Below, one piece after another: positions 1 to 6,631 of a DNA stretch of 10,010 nt. The notes under the pieces are model-generated. The model did no database searches. It was not told the origin of the DNA and was given only the letters and a program-made list of their open reading frames with translations. Source of the DNA: an uncultured Moheibacter sp. Its GTDB lineage: Bacteria > Bacteroidota > Bacteroidia > Flavobacteriales > Weeksellaceae. The position numbers and the translations under genes were made by a program. The stretch covers positions 1 through 10,010 of the forward strand of contig CALLXZ010000021.1 in the NCBI GenBank assembly GCA_937875605.1, in the 5' to 3' direction. Position 1 is the stretch's first letter. Every line of letters starts with the position of its first letter.

Positions 1-422
1 AAATTTTCATCGTTCATGGACATGATTATGATAATTTATTTGAATTACAAAACCTACTGAAAGATCAATTTCATCTGAACCCAATCGTCCTGAATCAGGA
101 ATCGGACAGCGGAAAAACCATTATCGAAAAATTTGAACATTATGCAAAAGATTGCGCATTTGCTTTTGTGATGGTCACACCGGACGATGCGGTAGAAAAT
201 AAAGGAAGACAATATTTTCAGGGAAGACCCAACGTTTTATTTGAATTGGGTTGGTTTGCCGGGAGATTTGGAAGAAATAAAGTCCGGATTATCCGTCAAA
301 AAGAAACTGCACTTCCCTCCGATCTGAATGGAATTATTTCATTTGATTTTAAAGAAAATCTAAGCGAAATTTATGAAAAAATTCACAATGATTTGATTCA
401 TAATGGAATAATTGAAAAGTAA
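1..422 (+). CDS. TIR-like nucleotide-binding protein of the CAP12/PycTIR type (5'-truncated by window edge)
   Basis: The reading frame is open from base 3 to the stop at 420-422 and gives 139 residues; the true start lies upstream, because the first in-frame ATG (168) falls inside the conserved domain. Visible motifs are IFIVHGHD at the start, NPIVLNQ, GKTIIEKFE, FAFVMVTPDD (residues 53-62), RPNVLFELGWFAGRFGR (75-91) and ELPSD-like ALPSDLNG. This run fits the Pfam TIR-like family PF10137, found in Cap12 and PycTIR anti-phage effectors. The Glu of NVLFELG (residue 81) sits where family members carry the putative NADase catalytic Glu. Almost the whole domain is in view and it ends the protein, so any extra domain would be N-terminal and outside the window. 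It lies 30 bases upstream of a patatin gene on the same strand, so co-transcription is likely. The inferred role is NAD+ cleavage, either as a toxic effector or to make a signal. Family call is firm; activity is inferred. Confidence 0.85.
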   Translation, partial: IFIVHGHDYDNLFELQNLLKDQFHLNPIVLNQESDSGKTIIEKFEHYAKDCAFAFVMVTPDDAVENKGRQYFQGRPNVLFELGWFAGRFGRNKVRIIRQKETALPSDLNGIISFDFKENLSEIYEKIHNDLIHNGIIEK

Positions 423-452
423 TATTATCATTTCTACTAAACGAATTCGAAT

Positions 453-1616
453 ATGAAAAAACAAATCACGCCCAACAACGAACGATTTCTTACTAATGAT
501 AAACCCAGAAAAATTTTGGCTTTGGACGGCGGCGGAATCCGTGGTGTTCTAACGTTGGAGATTCTCTTCGAAATAGAAAAACAATTGCAAAAAGAATTGG
601 GAAAAGGAGAAGATTTCTGTTTAGGTGATTATTTTGATTACATCGGCGGAACGAGTACGGGAGCGATCATCGCTGCCGGTTTATCGTTAGGAATGAAAGT
701 TGAAACCTTATTGGATTTCTACCAGAAAAAAGGGAAAGCGATGTTTGATAAAACATTTATTATGAATCAATTCTGGCATTCGTATAACAAATCTCCCTTG
801 GAAAAAGAATTACGAAAAACATTTGGCGGAGGCGACATAGATTTGGAATCGGAACGATTTAAAACCTTATTGTTAATCGTAACCATGAATCTGACAACCG
901 ATTCTCCATGGCCAATCAGCAATAACCCTTGGGCAAAATACAATGCACGAAACCGTCAGGACTGCAATCTGAAAATTCCTTTGTATAAATTGGTGAGAGC
1001 CAGCACCGCAGCGCCTACCTTTTTTCCACCCGAAATTTTACAATGGGATCCCGATGACCCCAATAAAACTTTCATTTTTGTGGACGGTGGCGTCACGCCT
1101 TATAATAATCCTGCATTCCTACTCTACCGAATGGCTACGCAAAAAGCATATGGACTGGAATGGAAAACCGGAGAAAAAGAATTGCTGATCGTTTCTGTCG
1201 GAACCGGATCTGCTGTGACTCCGAAGGCCTACGATAATCTCATCAGCACCGCAAAAACGATTCCCAATAATTTGATGTATGCAATGCAGGTGGATCAGGA
1301 CATCAATTGCCGAACGGTTGGACGATGTGTCTATGGAGCAAAAATTGATCGGGAATTAGACGAAATGATTCCGATGAAAGAAGATGGCACATTAGAAAAA
1401 ATGGAAAACGATGCTGGACGGCATTTCTCTTATGTTCGATACAATGCGGATTTAAGTCAGGAGGCACTCAATGAAATCGGATTGAAATATATAAATAGTG
1501 AACACGTACGAAAAATGGATTCCACCAAACACATCAAAAAACTGAGAGAAGTCGGTACGGTAACCGGAAAAAATCAGGTAAAAGTAAAAGAACATTTCCG
1601 ATTCTTTTTGAAATAA
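453..1616 (+). CDS. Patatin-like phospholipase, probable membrane-degrading effector
   Basis: This 387-residue protein carries the patatin signatures in order: oxyanion-hole loop DGGGIRG (25-31), nucleophile elbow GTSTG with Ser68, a conserved Arg-Ala-Ser stretch (RASTAAPTFFPP, 182-193), and the catalytic Asp211 in VDGGVTPYNNPA. The Ser-Asp dyad is therefore complete and the enzyme should be an active acyl hydrolase acting on membrane phospholipids. No signal peptide or membrane segment is apparent, which suggests cytoplasmic synthesis and attack from the inner face. Size and motifs resemble the CapV-type patatins used as effectors in bacterial abortive-infection systems, but no CD-NTase is seen here. 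It sits 30 bases after a TIR-like gene and 12 bases before a TPR/SLOG-like protein, so all three probably share a transcript. The ATG at 453 is preferred because it gives a short leader before the first conserved motif. A non-defence lipase is possible but the neighbours argue against it. Confidence 0.9.
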   Translation: MKKQITPNNERFLTNDKPRKILALDGGGIRGVLTLEILFEIEKQLQKELGKGEDFCLGDYFDYIGGTSTGAIIAAGLSLGMKVETLLDFYQKKGKAMFDKTFIMNQFWHSYNKSPLEKELRKTFGGGDIDLESERFKTLLLIVTMNLTTDSPWPISNNPWAKYNARNRQDCNLKIPLYKLVRASTAAPTFFPPEILQWDPDDPNKTFIFVDGGVTPYNNPAFLLYRMATQKAYGLEWKTGEKELLIVSVGTGSAVTPKAYDNLISTAKTIPNNLMYAMQVDQDINCRTVGRCVYGAKIDRELDEMIPMKEDGTLEKMENDAGRHFSYVRYNADLSQEALNEIGLKYINSEHVRKMDSTKHIKKLREVGTVTGKNQVKVKEHFRFFLK

Positions 1617-1628
1617 CTAAATTCGAGC

Positions 1629-3683
1629 ATGAGTTCAGTATTTATCGTTCGACCTTTTGGCAACAAACGTCCCGTTTTAAAAAAAGAAAAAGATGGAACC
1701 ATTACTTCTGTTTATTTTGATTTTGACCGAGTCGAAAAAGAATTGATCAAACCGGCACTGAAAAAACTGGGATTGACCGGCGGAACGACCGGAAAAGTCT
1801 TTTCCGCAGGCGATATACGCGAAGATATGTTTTCGGAATTATTATTAGCAGACATCGTCATTGCAGACATTACCATTTACAATCCGAATGTTTTCTACGA
1901 ACTGGGGATTCGTCATGCTTTGCGTGATAAACACACGATTTTAATCAAATCACCCGGATTTGACGAAACGCCATTTGACATCATTGGTTACCGATATTTA
2001 TCCTATGATCGTGTGAATCCGGAAGCCAAAATAGAGGAATTGATTCGGGTTATTTCTGAAACGATGGACGATGAACGAATTGACAGTCCCGTTTTCAACG
2101 TCCTTCCTCATTTGGAATCGCAAGATCCGGAAACCTACATCGCACTTCCGCAGGAATATGTGGATGAAGTCAGAATTGCTTCTGAAAGTGGGCATGTCGG
2201 AAAATTATCACTTTTGGCGCATGAAGCCGAGAGTTTCCAATGGAAATATGCAGCTTGGCGTTTGGTAGGAGAAGCATTGTTTCGTTTAGAGAAATACGAT
2301 TCGGCTAGCGAAATTTTACTTAAAATTATTTCAAATAGAAAGAACCGAAAAGATTTATATGTTCATGATCGGTTATCAACTATTTATCAAAGAATAGCAG
2401 AAAAAGAGTTTTCTTTTCAAGCCAATGAAGCAAAAACTTTATTGACAAAATCCGATATTTCGGCTGAAGTCATCATCAAAGACAAAAAGGTTACAGGAAG
2501 ACAAAGAGCGGAAGCTTATACACTTATCGCCCGAAATCATAAAACCCGATGGGCTTTTGAATGGAAAAATGCGGAGGGTAAATTTTTACAAAAAAGAGCT
2601 TTGAAATCGATTCATTTGATGAATTCCTATGAAAATTATAGGAAAGGATTTATGCAAAATCTCAATTATTATTATGCCGGGTACAATGCCGTTTCGCTTT
2701 TATTTATTCTAATTGAATTAGCAGAAAGATTTCTGAATGAATGGGAAAATTTATTTGATGAACCGGAAGATGCCGAACGCGAATTAAAAAAATTCAAAAA
2801 GGAAAAAGAAAAGTTAGTTTCCGCACTCCAATTCTCTATTGAATCAGCTCGTGCGCAAAATAAATCAATTGGCAATAAAGATATTTGGCTGAACATCGCA
2901 GAAGCTCACTTTCTTCATCTTACCTCCAAAAGCACCGGAAGAGTTACCACGAAATATGCATCTGCCATGGTGGATGCAGACGAATTGACAAAAGAATCGG
3001 TAAAAAAACAATTGACACTATTCCATTCGCTCCAAATTCTTCCTGAAAACACCCAAGCCGCTCTGGATGTAGTTCAAGGAGTTACAAAAAAAGATGATTC
3101 TCAGGAATATTATATTTTGTTTACCGGTCATATGATTGATAAAAAAGACAGAGAAAAACCTCGATTTCCGCCTCAGAAAGAAAAGGAAGTAATGCTTCAG
3201 ATCAAAGAAAAAATCACTGAAATAAAAAAAGGTTTGGGCGAAGATAAAATTCTGATTGGAATTACTGGCGGTGCTTGTGGTGGTGATATAATTTTTCACG
3301 AACAGTGTAAAGCAATGGGAATTGAAAGCCGAATGTTTTTAGCCGTTCCTCCTGCTCTTTTTAAAATGAAATCTGTGGCTTTTGCCGGTAATAATTGGTT
3401 GGAAAGATTTGATAAATTATACAAAGAACTTCATCATCCCGTTTTATCGGATTCTTTGGAATTACCCAATTGGTTGCAAAAGAAAAAAGACTATAACATT
3501 TGGCAACGAAACAATCTTTGGGAATTGTATTTTTCATTGGCAAACGGGATTTCAAATATGACATTATTGGCGCTTTGGGATAAACAAAAATCAGACGGTC
3601 CCGGCGGAACGGAAGACATGATCAAACAAGTCAAAGACCGCGGTGGGAAAGTGGAAATGATCGATATAAGAAAGATTAATTAA
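1629..3683 (+). CDS. Three-domain sensor/scaffold: deoxyribosyltransferase/TIR-like, TPR-S-like, SLOG-like
   Basis: Three parts can be seen in the 684 residues. Residues 1-150 form a Rossmann-like unit with FIVRPFG, SAGDIREDMFSELLLADIVIAD (59-80) and NPNVFYELGIRHALR (85-99). This pattern fits nucleoside deoxyribosyltransferase/TIR-like (DRHyd) domains, with Glu91 as candidate catalytic residue. Residues about 175-470 are almost entirely helical with TPR-like spacing, for example AAWRLVGEALFRLEKYDSASEILLKII (208-234) and LNIAEAHFL (421-429). This fits the TPR-S scaffold (MAP3K TRAF-binding/DUF4071-related), predicted to recognise NAD+-derived signals. Residues about 490-684 look like a SLOG-type nucleotide-binding domain, with ITGGACGGDIIFHEQC (545-560), VPP and MKSVAFAGNNWLERF (580-594). 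No signal peptide or membrane segment is evident. It starts 12 bases after the patatin stop. The inferred role is to sense or process a nucleotide signal and control the lipase. The N-terminal fold is fairly sure; the TPR-S and SLOG assignments rest on recognition by eye. Confidence 0.75.
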   Translation: MSSVFIVRPFGNKRPVLKKEKDGTITSVYFDFDRVEKELIKPALKKLGLTGGTTGKVFSAGDIREDMFSELLLADIVIADITIYNPNVFYELGIRHALRDKHTILIKSPGFDETPFDIIGYRYLSYDRVNPEAKIEELIRVISETMDDERIDSPVFNVLPHLESQDPETYIALPQEYVDEVRIASESGHVGKLSLLAHEAESFQWKYAAWRLVGEALFRLEKYDSASEILLKIISNRKNRKDLYVHDRLSTIYQRIAEKEFSFQANEAKTLLTKSDISAEVIIKDKKVTGRQRAEAYTLIARNHKTRWAFEWKNAEGKFLQKRALKSIHLMNSYENYRKGFMQNLNYYYAGYNAVSLLFILIELAERFLNEWENLFDEPEDAERELKKFKKEKEKLVSALQFSIESARAQNKSIGNKDIWLNIAEAHFLHLTSKSTGRVTTKYASAMVDADELTKESVKKQLTLFHSLQILPENTQAALDVVQGVTKKDDSQEYYILFTGHMIDKKDREKPRFPPQKEKEVMLQIKEKITEIKKGLGEDKILIGITGGACGGDIIFHEQCKAMGIESRMFLAVPPALFKMKSVAFAGNNWLERFDKLYKELHHPVLSDSLELPNWLQKKKDYNIWQRNNLWELYFSLANGISNMTLLALWDKQKSDGPGGTEDMIKQVKDRGGKVEMIDIRKIN

Positions 3684-3689
3684 TCAAAC

Positions 3690-3719
3690 ATTGAAATAAT
3701 TCTGCAGAATTATTTCAAT
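3690..3719. terminator. Perfect 30-base palindrome, probable bidirectional terminator
   Basis: The arms are perfect complements around a central CTGCAG. They could form a stem of about 13 bp with a tight loop. The palindrome fills the gap between two convergent genes, starting 7 bases after the + strand stop and ending right at the - strand stop at 3720-3722. The + side is followed by a T-rich stretch (3719-3737). The stem is AT-rich, so its strength is uncertain. Confidence 0.65.
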
Positions 3720-4115
3720 TTATCCAATATTTTTCTCTGTAGATTTCATTGCCCAAGCCATCAATAAAGGTTGCATAAAAAGACGCGCAAATCTTTTATT
3801 ATCGGAATTCAATCCAAAGCCATCCTTTCGATTGAGATATTGGGAAATATTTCCGGGAAATACTGCGACAAAAAACCCAGAAGCAATTTTCCCTACCGTC
3901 GATTCATATTTTTCATTTGCCAAAATAAGACTTGCACCCAATGCAATTTCGGTAATTCCTGAATACACAACCGTATCATCTTTGGACAAAGGTGACCAAT
4001 CCGGAACTTGTGCCTGAAACTCTTTTCGGGCAAAAGTAAGATGTCCGATTCCAGCCGTGATGAGCATTCCGCCCAAGGCATATTTTGCTATCTTTTTGAT
4101 TTTCTGATTGTCCAT
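3720..4115 (-). CDS. DoxX-like small integral membrane protein
   Basis: From the ATG at 4113-4115 the product is 131 residues. A longer reading from a GTG at 4154 would add 13 residues with no family support and is not chosen. About four hydrophobic segments are visible (near 11-27, 48-66, 75-90 and 112-124). Motifs include GHLTFARKEFQAQVPDW (24-40), VVYSGITEIALGASLIL (49-65), VFPGNISQYLNRKDGFGL (85-102) and RLFMQPLLMAWAMKST (111-126). These resemble a common Bacteroidota group annotated as DoxX-family membrane proteins, whose biochemical role is not established. It is divergent from a short-chain dehydrogenase, with 144 bases between start codons, and converges on the immune cluster. No clear promoter could be assigned in the shared spacer. 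Confidence 0.75.
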   Translation of the reverse strand: MDNQKIKKIAKYALGGMLITAGIGHLTFARKEFQAQVPDWSPLSKDDTVVYSGITEIALGASLILANEKYESTVGKIASGFFVAVFPGNISQYLNRKDGFGLNSDNKRFARLFMQPLLMAWAMKSTEKNIG

Positions 4116-4259
4116 AACATTAATTTTAAAAGTTGTAAACAAGAATGATTCCACTATTAAAAATTGAACAGAACATTAATTTTATTGAAATAATTACAAG
4201 GATGGTATATTCTTTGGTTTCTAAAATAGAGAGAGTTAGCAATTTTTAAATCATTTAGT

Positions 4260-5258
4260 ATGGAAAATTTTAATGAATTATACAGTCTAAAAGGAAAAAC
4301 GGTAGTCATCACCGGAGCCTCAAGCGGGGTTGGTAAAGCAACTGCAGAAGCATTTGCGATGGAAGGATGTAATTTGGTTTTGGCTGCACGAGGAAAGGAA
4401 GCTTTGGATGAAGCGGCTAATGATTGTCGTAATTTAGGTACAATTGCATTGAGCATTCCAACTGATGTTTCCGATGCTGAGCAAGTTCAAAACCTCACCA
4501 ATGAAGCACTAAAATTAAACGGAAGGATTGATGTTTGGGTAAACAATGCTGGAGTGATGGCAAGTGGAAAATTTGAGGAAATTCCAATTGAAACTACAGA
4601 ACAGGTAATCAAAACCAATCTCATCGGTTATATCAATTGTGCGCATTCAGTTTTACCAATTTTCAAAAAACAGAAAGAAGGTGTGTTACTCAATAACGTT
4701 TCGATTGGAGGATACATTCCTGCGCCGTATAGTTCTGCTTATTCTGCCACTAAATTTGGAATCCGAGGAATGATACAAGGATTGCGAGCAGAAATTTCCA
4801 ATTATCCGAACATTCATATTTCAGCACTTTACCCCGGACTTCAAAGATCGACCGGAAACATGCATTCCTCTAAATATTCAGGATTGGATTTCAAAATTTC
4901 ACCTTTGGCCGCTGATCCAAAAGTGATGGCAGATGCGATGGTAAGGACGGCAAAAAGACCAAAGAAAAATGTTTATCCAAATTTAAGTTCTTGGCCGCTC
5001 ATCAATATTTACCGATTATTTCCTGACTTCATAGGTGCAACTGCGGCGGCGGCCATGCGTTTGATGATGAAAAAGAATACGGAAACGGATACCGATGGAA
5101 ATGTACTTTCCCCTTCAAAAGGATCGATGCAAATTTATGGAGAAACTTCTCTGCCTCCTCTTTCTGAAAATACAAAAAAGGCGATATTGATTGGCGCTGC
5201 ATTTGTTACATCGTTTATGATTGTAAAAGGCGTTCGAAAGTGCAAGAAAAAGTGTTGA
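4260..5258 (+). CDS. Short-chain dehydrogenase/reductase with C-terminal membrane anchor
   Basis: This 332-residue protein has the classical SDR layout. The cofactor loop TGASSGVG is at 18-25, a downstream basic residue (AAR, 42-44) suggests NADP(H) preference, and NNAG is at 95-98. Active-site residues are Asn120, Ser148 in NVSIGG, and Tyr161 with Lys165 in YSATK. It is longer than the usual SDR of about 250 residues. The extra C-terminal part (about 240-332) ends in a hydrophobic segment (308-324, ILIGAAFVTSFMIVKGV) followed by a basic tail KCKKKC, consistent with a single-pass anchor and a cytoplasmic positive end. The substrate cannot be told from sequence. It is transcribed divergently from the DoxX-like gene and converges with a response regulator gene only 6 bases away. 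Enzyme class is sure; function beyond that is open. Confidence 0.9.
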   Translation: MENFNELYSLKGKTVVITGASSGVGKATAEAFAMEGCNLVLAARGKEALDEAANDCRNLGTIALSIPTDVSDAEQVQNLTNEALKLNGRIDVWVNNAGVMASGKFEEIPIETTEQVIKTNLIGYINCAHSVLPIFKKQKEGVLLNNVSIGGYIPAPYSSAYSATKFGIRGMIQGLRAEISNYPNIHISALYPGLQRSTGNMHSSKYSGLDFKISPLAADPKVMADAMVRTAKRPKKNVYPNLSSWPLINIYRLFPDFIGATAAAAMRLMMKKNTETDTDGNVLSPSKGSMQIYGETSLPPLSENTKKAILIGAAFVTSFMIVKGVRKCKKKC

Positions 5259-5264
5259 AAATAA

Positions 5265-6008
5265 CTATTTCTCCAACCAAAATTTAAAGTCATTTACGCG
5301 TTCGCGGGAAACGATTAGTTCCTCTAAAATTCCTTTGATGAATAGCTGATATCGACTTCCGGAATGCGTTGTTATATTTTCAATAAATCTGAGATTTACA
5401 ATTGCATTTCGGCTGATCCGGAAGAAATCCTTTGGGCTTAACTGAGATTCCAAGTCGCCTAAAGTTTGCTCAATAGGATATTCGCGGTTCTCAGTAAAAA
5501 GATAAGTTCCTTTGTTTTTTGAATAAAAACAACTCACACTATCCGTTTCGATTGTCTTCAGATTATTACCGATTTTAACCAAAAAGCGTTCGCGGTATTT
5601 GTTCTCGAAATTATTAACCAAAAGCGATTTTAATTGGAATGCATCCCAGAGGACAGGAGTATGTTTTTCATTAAATTTCGCAATTGCACGTTTTAAATCC
5701 AATTCATTAATTGGTTTAAGTAAATAATCTATTGAATTGAATTTAAATGCTTTTAGCGCATATTCATCATAAGCAGTAGTAAAAATAATCGAGCTTTTGG
5801 GCTGAACTTGTTCAAAGATTTCAAAGCTGATTCCATCCCCTAACTGAATGTCAAGAAAAATTAAATCAGGTTCGGAATTTTCTTTGAACCACTGAACCGC
5901 TTCTTTGACACTATGCAACATCGCAAGCGGTTCGACTCCCTGATTTTGAAGCAAGCGAAGCAAATAGCGTGCTGCCGGTTTTTCGTCTTCTATGATGATG
6001 GATTTCAT
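5265..6008 (-). CDS. LytTR-family response regulator
   Basis: The 247-residue protein has a receiver domain (1-120) with acidic residues Glu7/Asp8, phospho-acceptor Asp53 in LIFLDIQLGDG, Thr77/Thr78 and the Lys98-Pro99 pair in LLKPI. A LytTR DNA-binding domain (about 140-247) follows, recognised by FLVKIGNNLKTIETDSV, a Phe-Phe-Arg-Ile-Ser-Arg stretch (FFRISRNAIVNL) and LIVSRERVNDFKFWL. It should bind DNA after phosphorylation by the LytS-type kinase encoded upstream in the same operon. It is the last gene of that operon, 39 bases after a small 2TM gene. The target promoters are not evident; genes of this type in Bacteroidota often control their own operon, but no repeated operator was identified here. 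Confidence 0.93.
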   Translation of the reverse strand: MKSIIIEDEKPAARYLLRLLQNQGVEPLAMLHSVKEAVQWFKENSEPDLIFLDIQLGDGISFEIFEQVQPKSSIIFTTAYDEYALKAFKFNSIDYLLKPINELDLKRAIAKFNEKHTPVLWDAFQLKSLLVNNFENKYRERFLVKIGNNLKTIETDSVSCFYSKNKGTYLFTENREYPIEQTLGDLESQLSPKDFFRISRNAIVNLRFIENITTHSGSRYQLFIKGILEELIVSRERVNDFKFWLEK

Positions 6009-6047
6009 TTCTTTCGTATTGCGAAATTTGAGGCTCGAAATTCGGAA

Positions 6048-6338
6048 TTAATATTTAAACTTTCTGCGTTTTTCGATTTCTTTTTGGATTTGTTTGTCTT
6101 TCCAGGAATTGTTGTTGAAAAATCCAAAAACACTGATCCCATGAAATGCCAATCCGATTCCCCAACCAATCATAGGCCATATCGCCCAAAAATATCCGCC
6201 ATTTCGGACACTTAAGAATACAAAATATGCATTTACCAAAATATAGGAAGCTAAGTGTACATAAAAGCCCAATCGTTCCTCTACCGCTTTCTTTGCCGCT
6301 AAATATTCTTCTGTCGAAAAATTATTATTTGTTTCCAT
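6048..6338 (-). CDS. Small 2TM-domain membrane protein
   Basis: The 96-residue protein has a basic-acidic N-terminal helix (EEYLAAKKAVEERLGF), two hydrophobic segments (about 27-45 and 50-74) joined by a short VRNGGYFWAIWP turn, and a charged tail beginning NNNSWKDKQIQKEIEKRRK. This is the 2TM domain (PF13239), a Bacteroidota family of unknown biochemical function often encoded beside LytS/LytTR pairs. The second half is close to the 2TM unit fused to the kinase in this operon (shared GWGIG, AFH, VFG and SWKD). It starts 4 bases after the stop of the preceding 2TM gene, so translational coupling is likely. It is inferred to be a membrane partner of the kinase. Confidence 0.85.
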   Translation of the reverse strand: METNNNFSTEEYLAAKKAVEERLGFYVHLASYILVNAYFVFLSVRNGGYFWAIWPMIGWGIGLAFHGISVFGFFNNNSWKDKQIQKEIEKRRKFKY

Positions 6339-6342
6339 GATA

Positions 6343-6627
6343 TTAGTTTTTTGAAGTTGAATTTAATTGGCTCTTTTTCATTTCTTTGAGTATCATTTTG
6401 CTTTTCAGTGGAAACGAAAACGTAATCACCGCCATCCAAATCATACTGAAACTCATCATAATCCAGGAATAATATGCCCAGTCATAACTGCCGTCTTTCA
6501 AATCGATGAAATGTAAATATCCTGTCATCACTACGTAAACAAACAAAATGAGATAGAAATTATGCTTCTCTTTTATTGACTCTTGTATCTCAGAGTATTG
6601 CTTTAAATAATCTTCATTTAATTTCAT
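6343..6627 (-). CDS. Small divergent 2TM-domain membrane protein
   Basis: The 94-residue protein has a charged N-terminal helix (1-22), two hydrophobic segments (about 23-40 and 50-72) and a basic tail. The middle LHFIDLKDGSYDWAY matches the kinase-fused 2TM unit at 14 of 15 positions. The second membrane segment differs: it lacks the GWGIG and SWKD motifs present in the other two copies, so it is the most diverged of the three and a general profile could miss it. It sits 4 bases after the kinase stop and 4 bases before the next 2TM gene. The function is not known; shared topology and position suggest it works with the kinase complex. Confidence 0.75.
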   Translation of the reverse strand: MKLNEDYLKQYSEIQESIKEKHNFYLILFVYVVMTGYLHFIDLKDGSYDWAYYSWIMMSFSMIWMAVITFSFPLKSKMILKEMKKSQLNSTSKN

Positions 6628-6631
6628 AAAA

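Noticed and set aside
2672..3564. Several open frames of 67-93 codons on the - strand inside the scaffold gene.
   Set aside because: They lie antisense to a long, domain-supported coding region, show only biased Phe/Ser/Asn-rich composition and no family resemblance.
1..3683. Calling the cluster CBASS because TIR-like and patatin proteins are both known CBASS effectors.
   Set aside because: No CD-NTase, Cap2/Cap3 or HORMA/TRIP13 gene is in the window. Two effector-type proteins plus a TPR/SLOG scaffold fit NAD+-signal systems better. The missing upstream flank could change this.
4116..4154. Upstream GTG start adding 13 residues to the DoxX-like protein.
   Set aside because: The extension has no resemblance to the family N-terminus, and an ATG directly precedes the conserved first membrane segment.
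4185..4216. Possible promoter for the short-chain dehydrogenase: TTG at 4185-4187 and TTTG at 4213-4216.
   Set aside because: The bases before TTTG read ATTC rather than TAnn, so the -7 element fails at both leading positions; AT-rich spacers give such hits easily.
6009..6047. Near-repeated CGAAATTTG / CGAAATTCG before the LytTR regulator start as a possible operator.
   Set aside because: Only 8 of 9 bases match over a very short span in a 39-base intra-operon gap, with no second site elsewhere in the window to support it.
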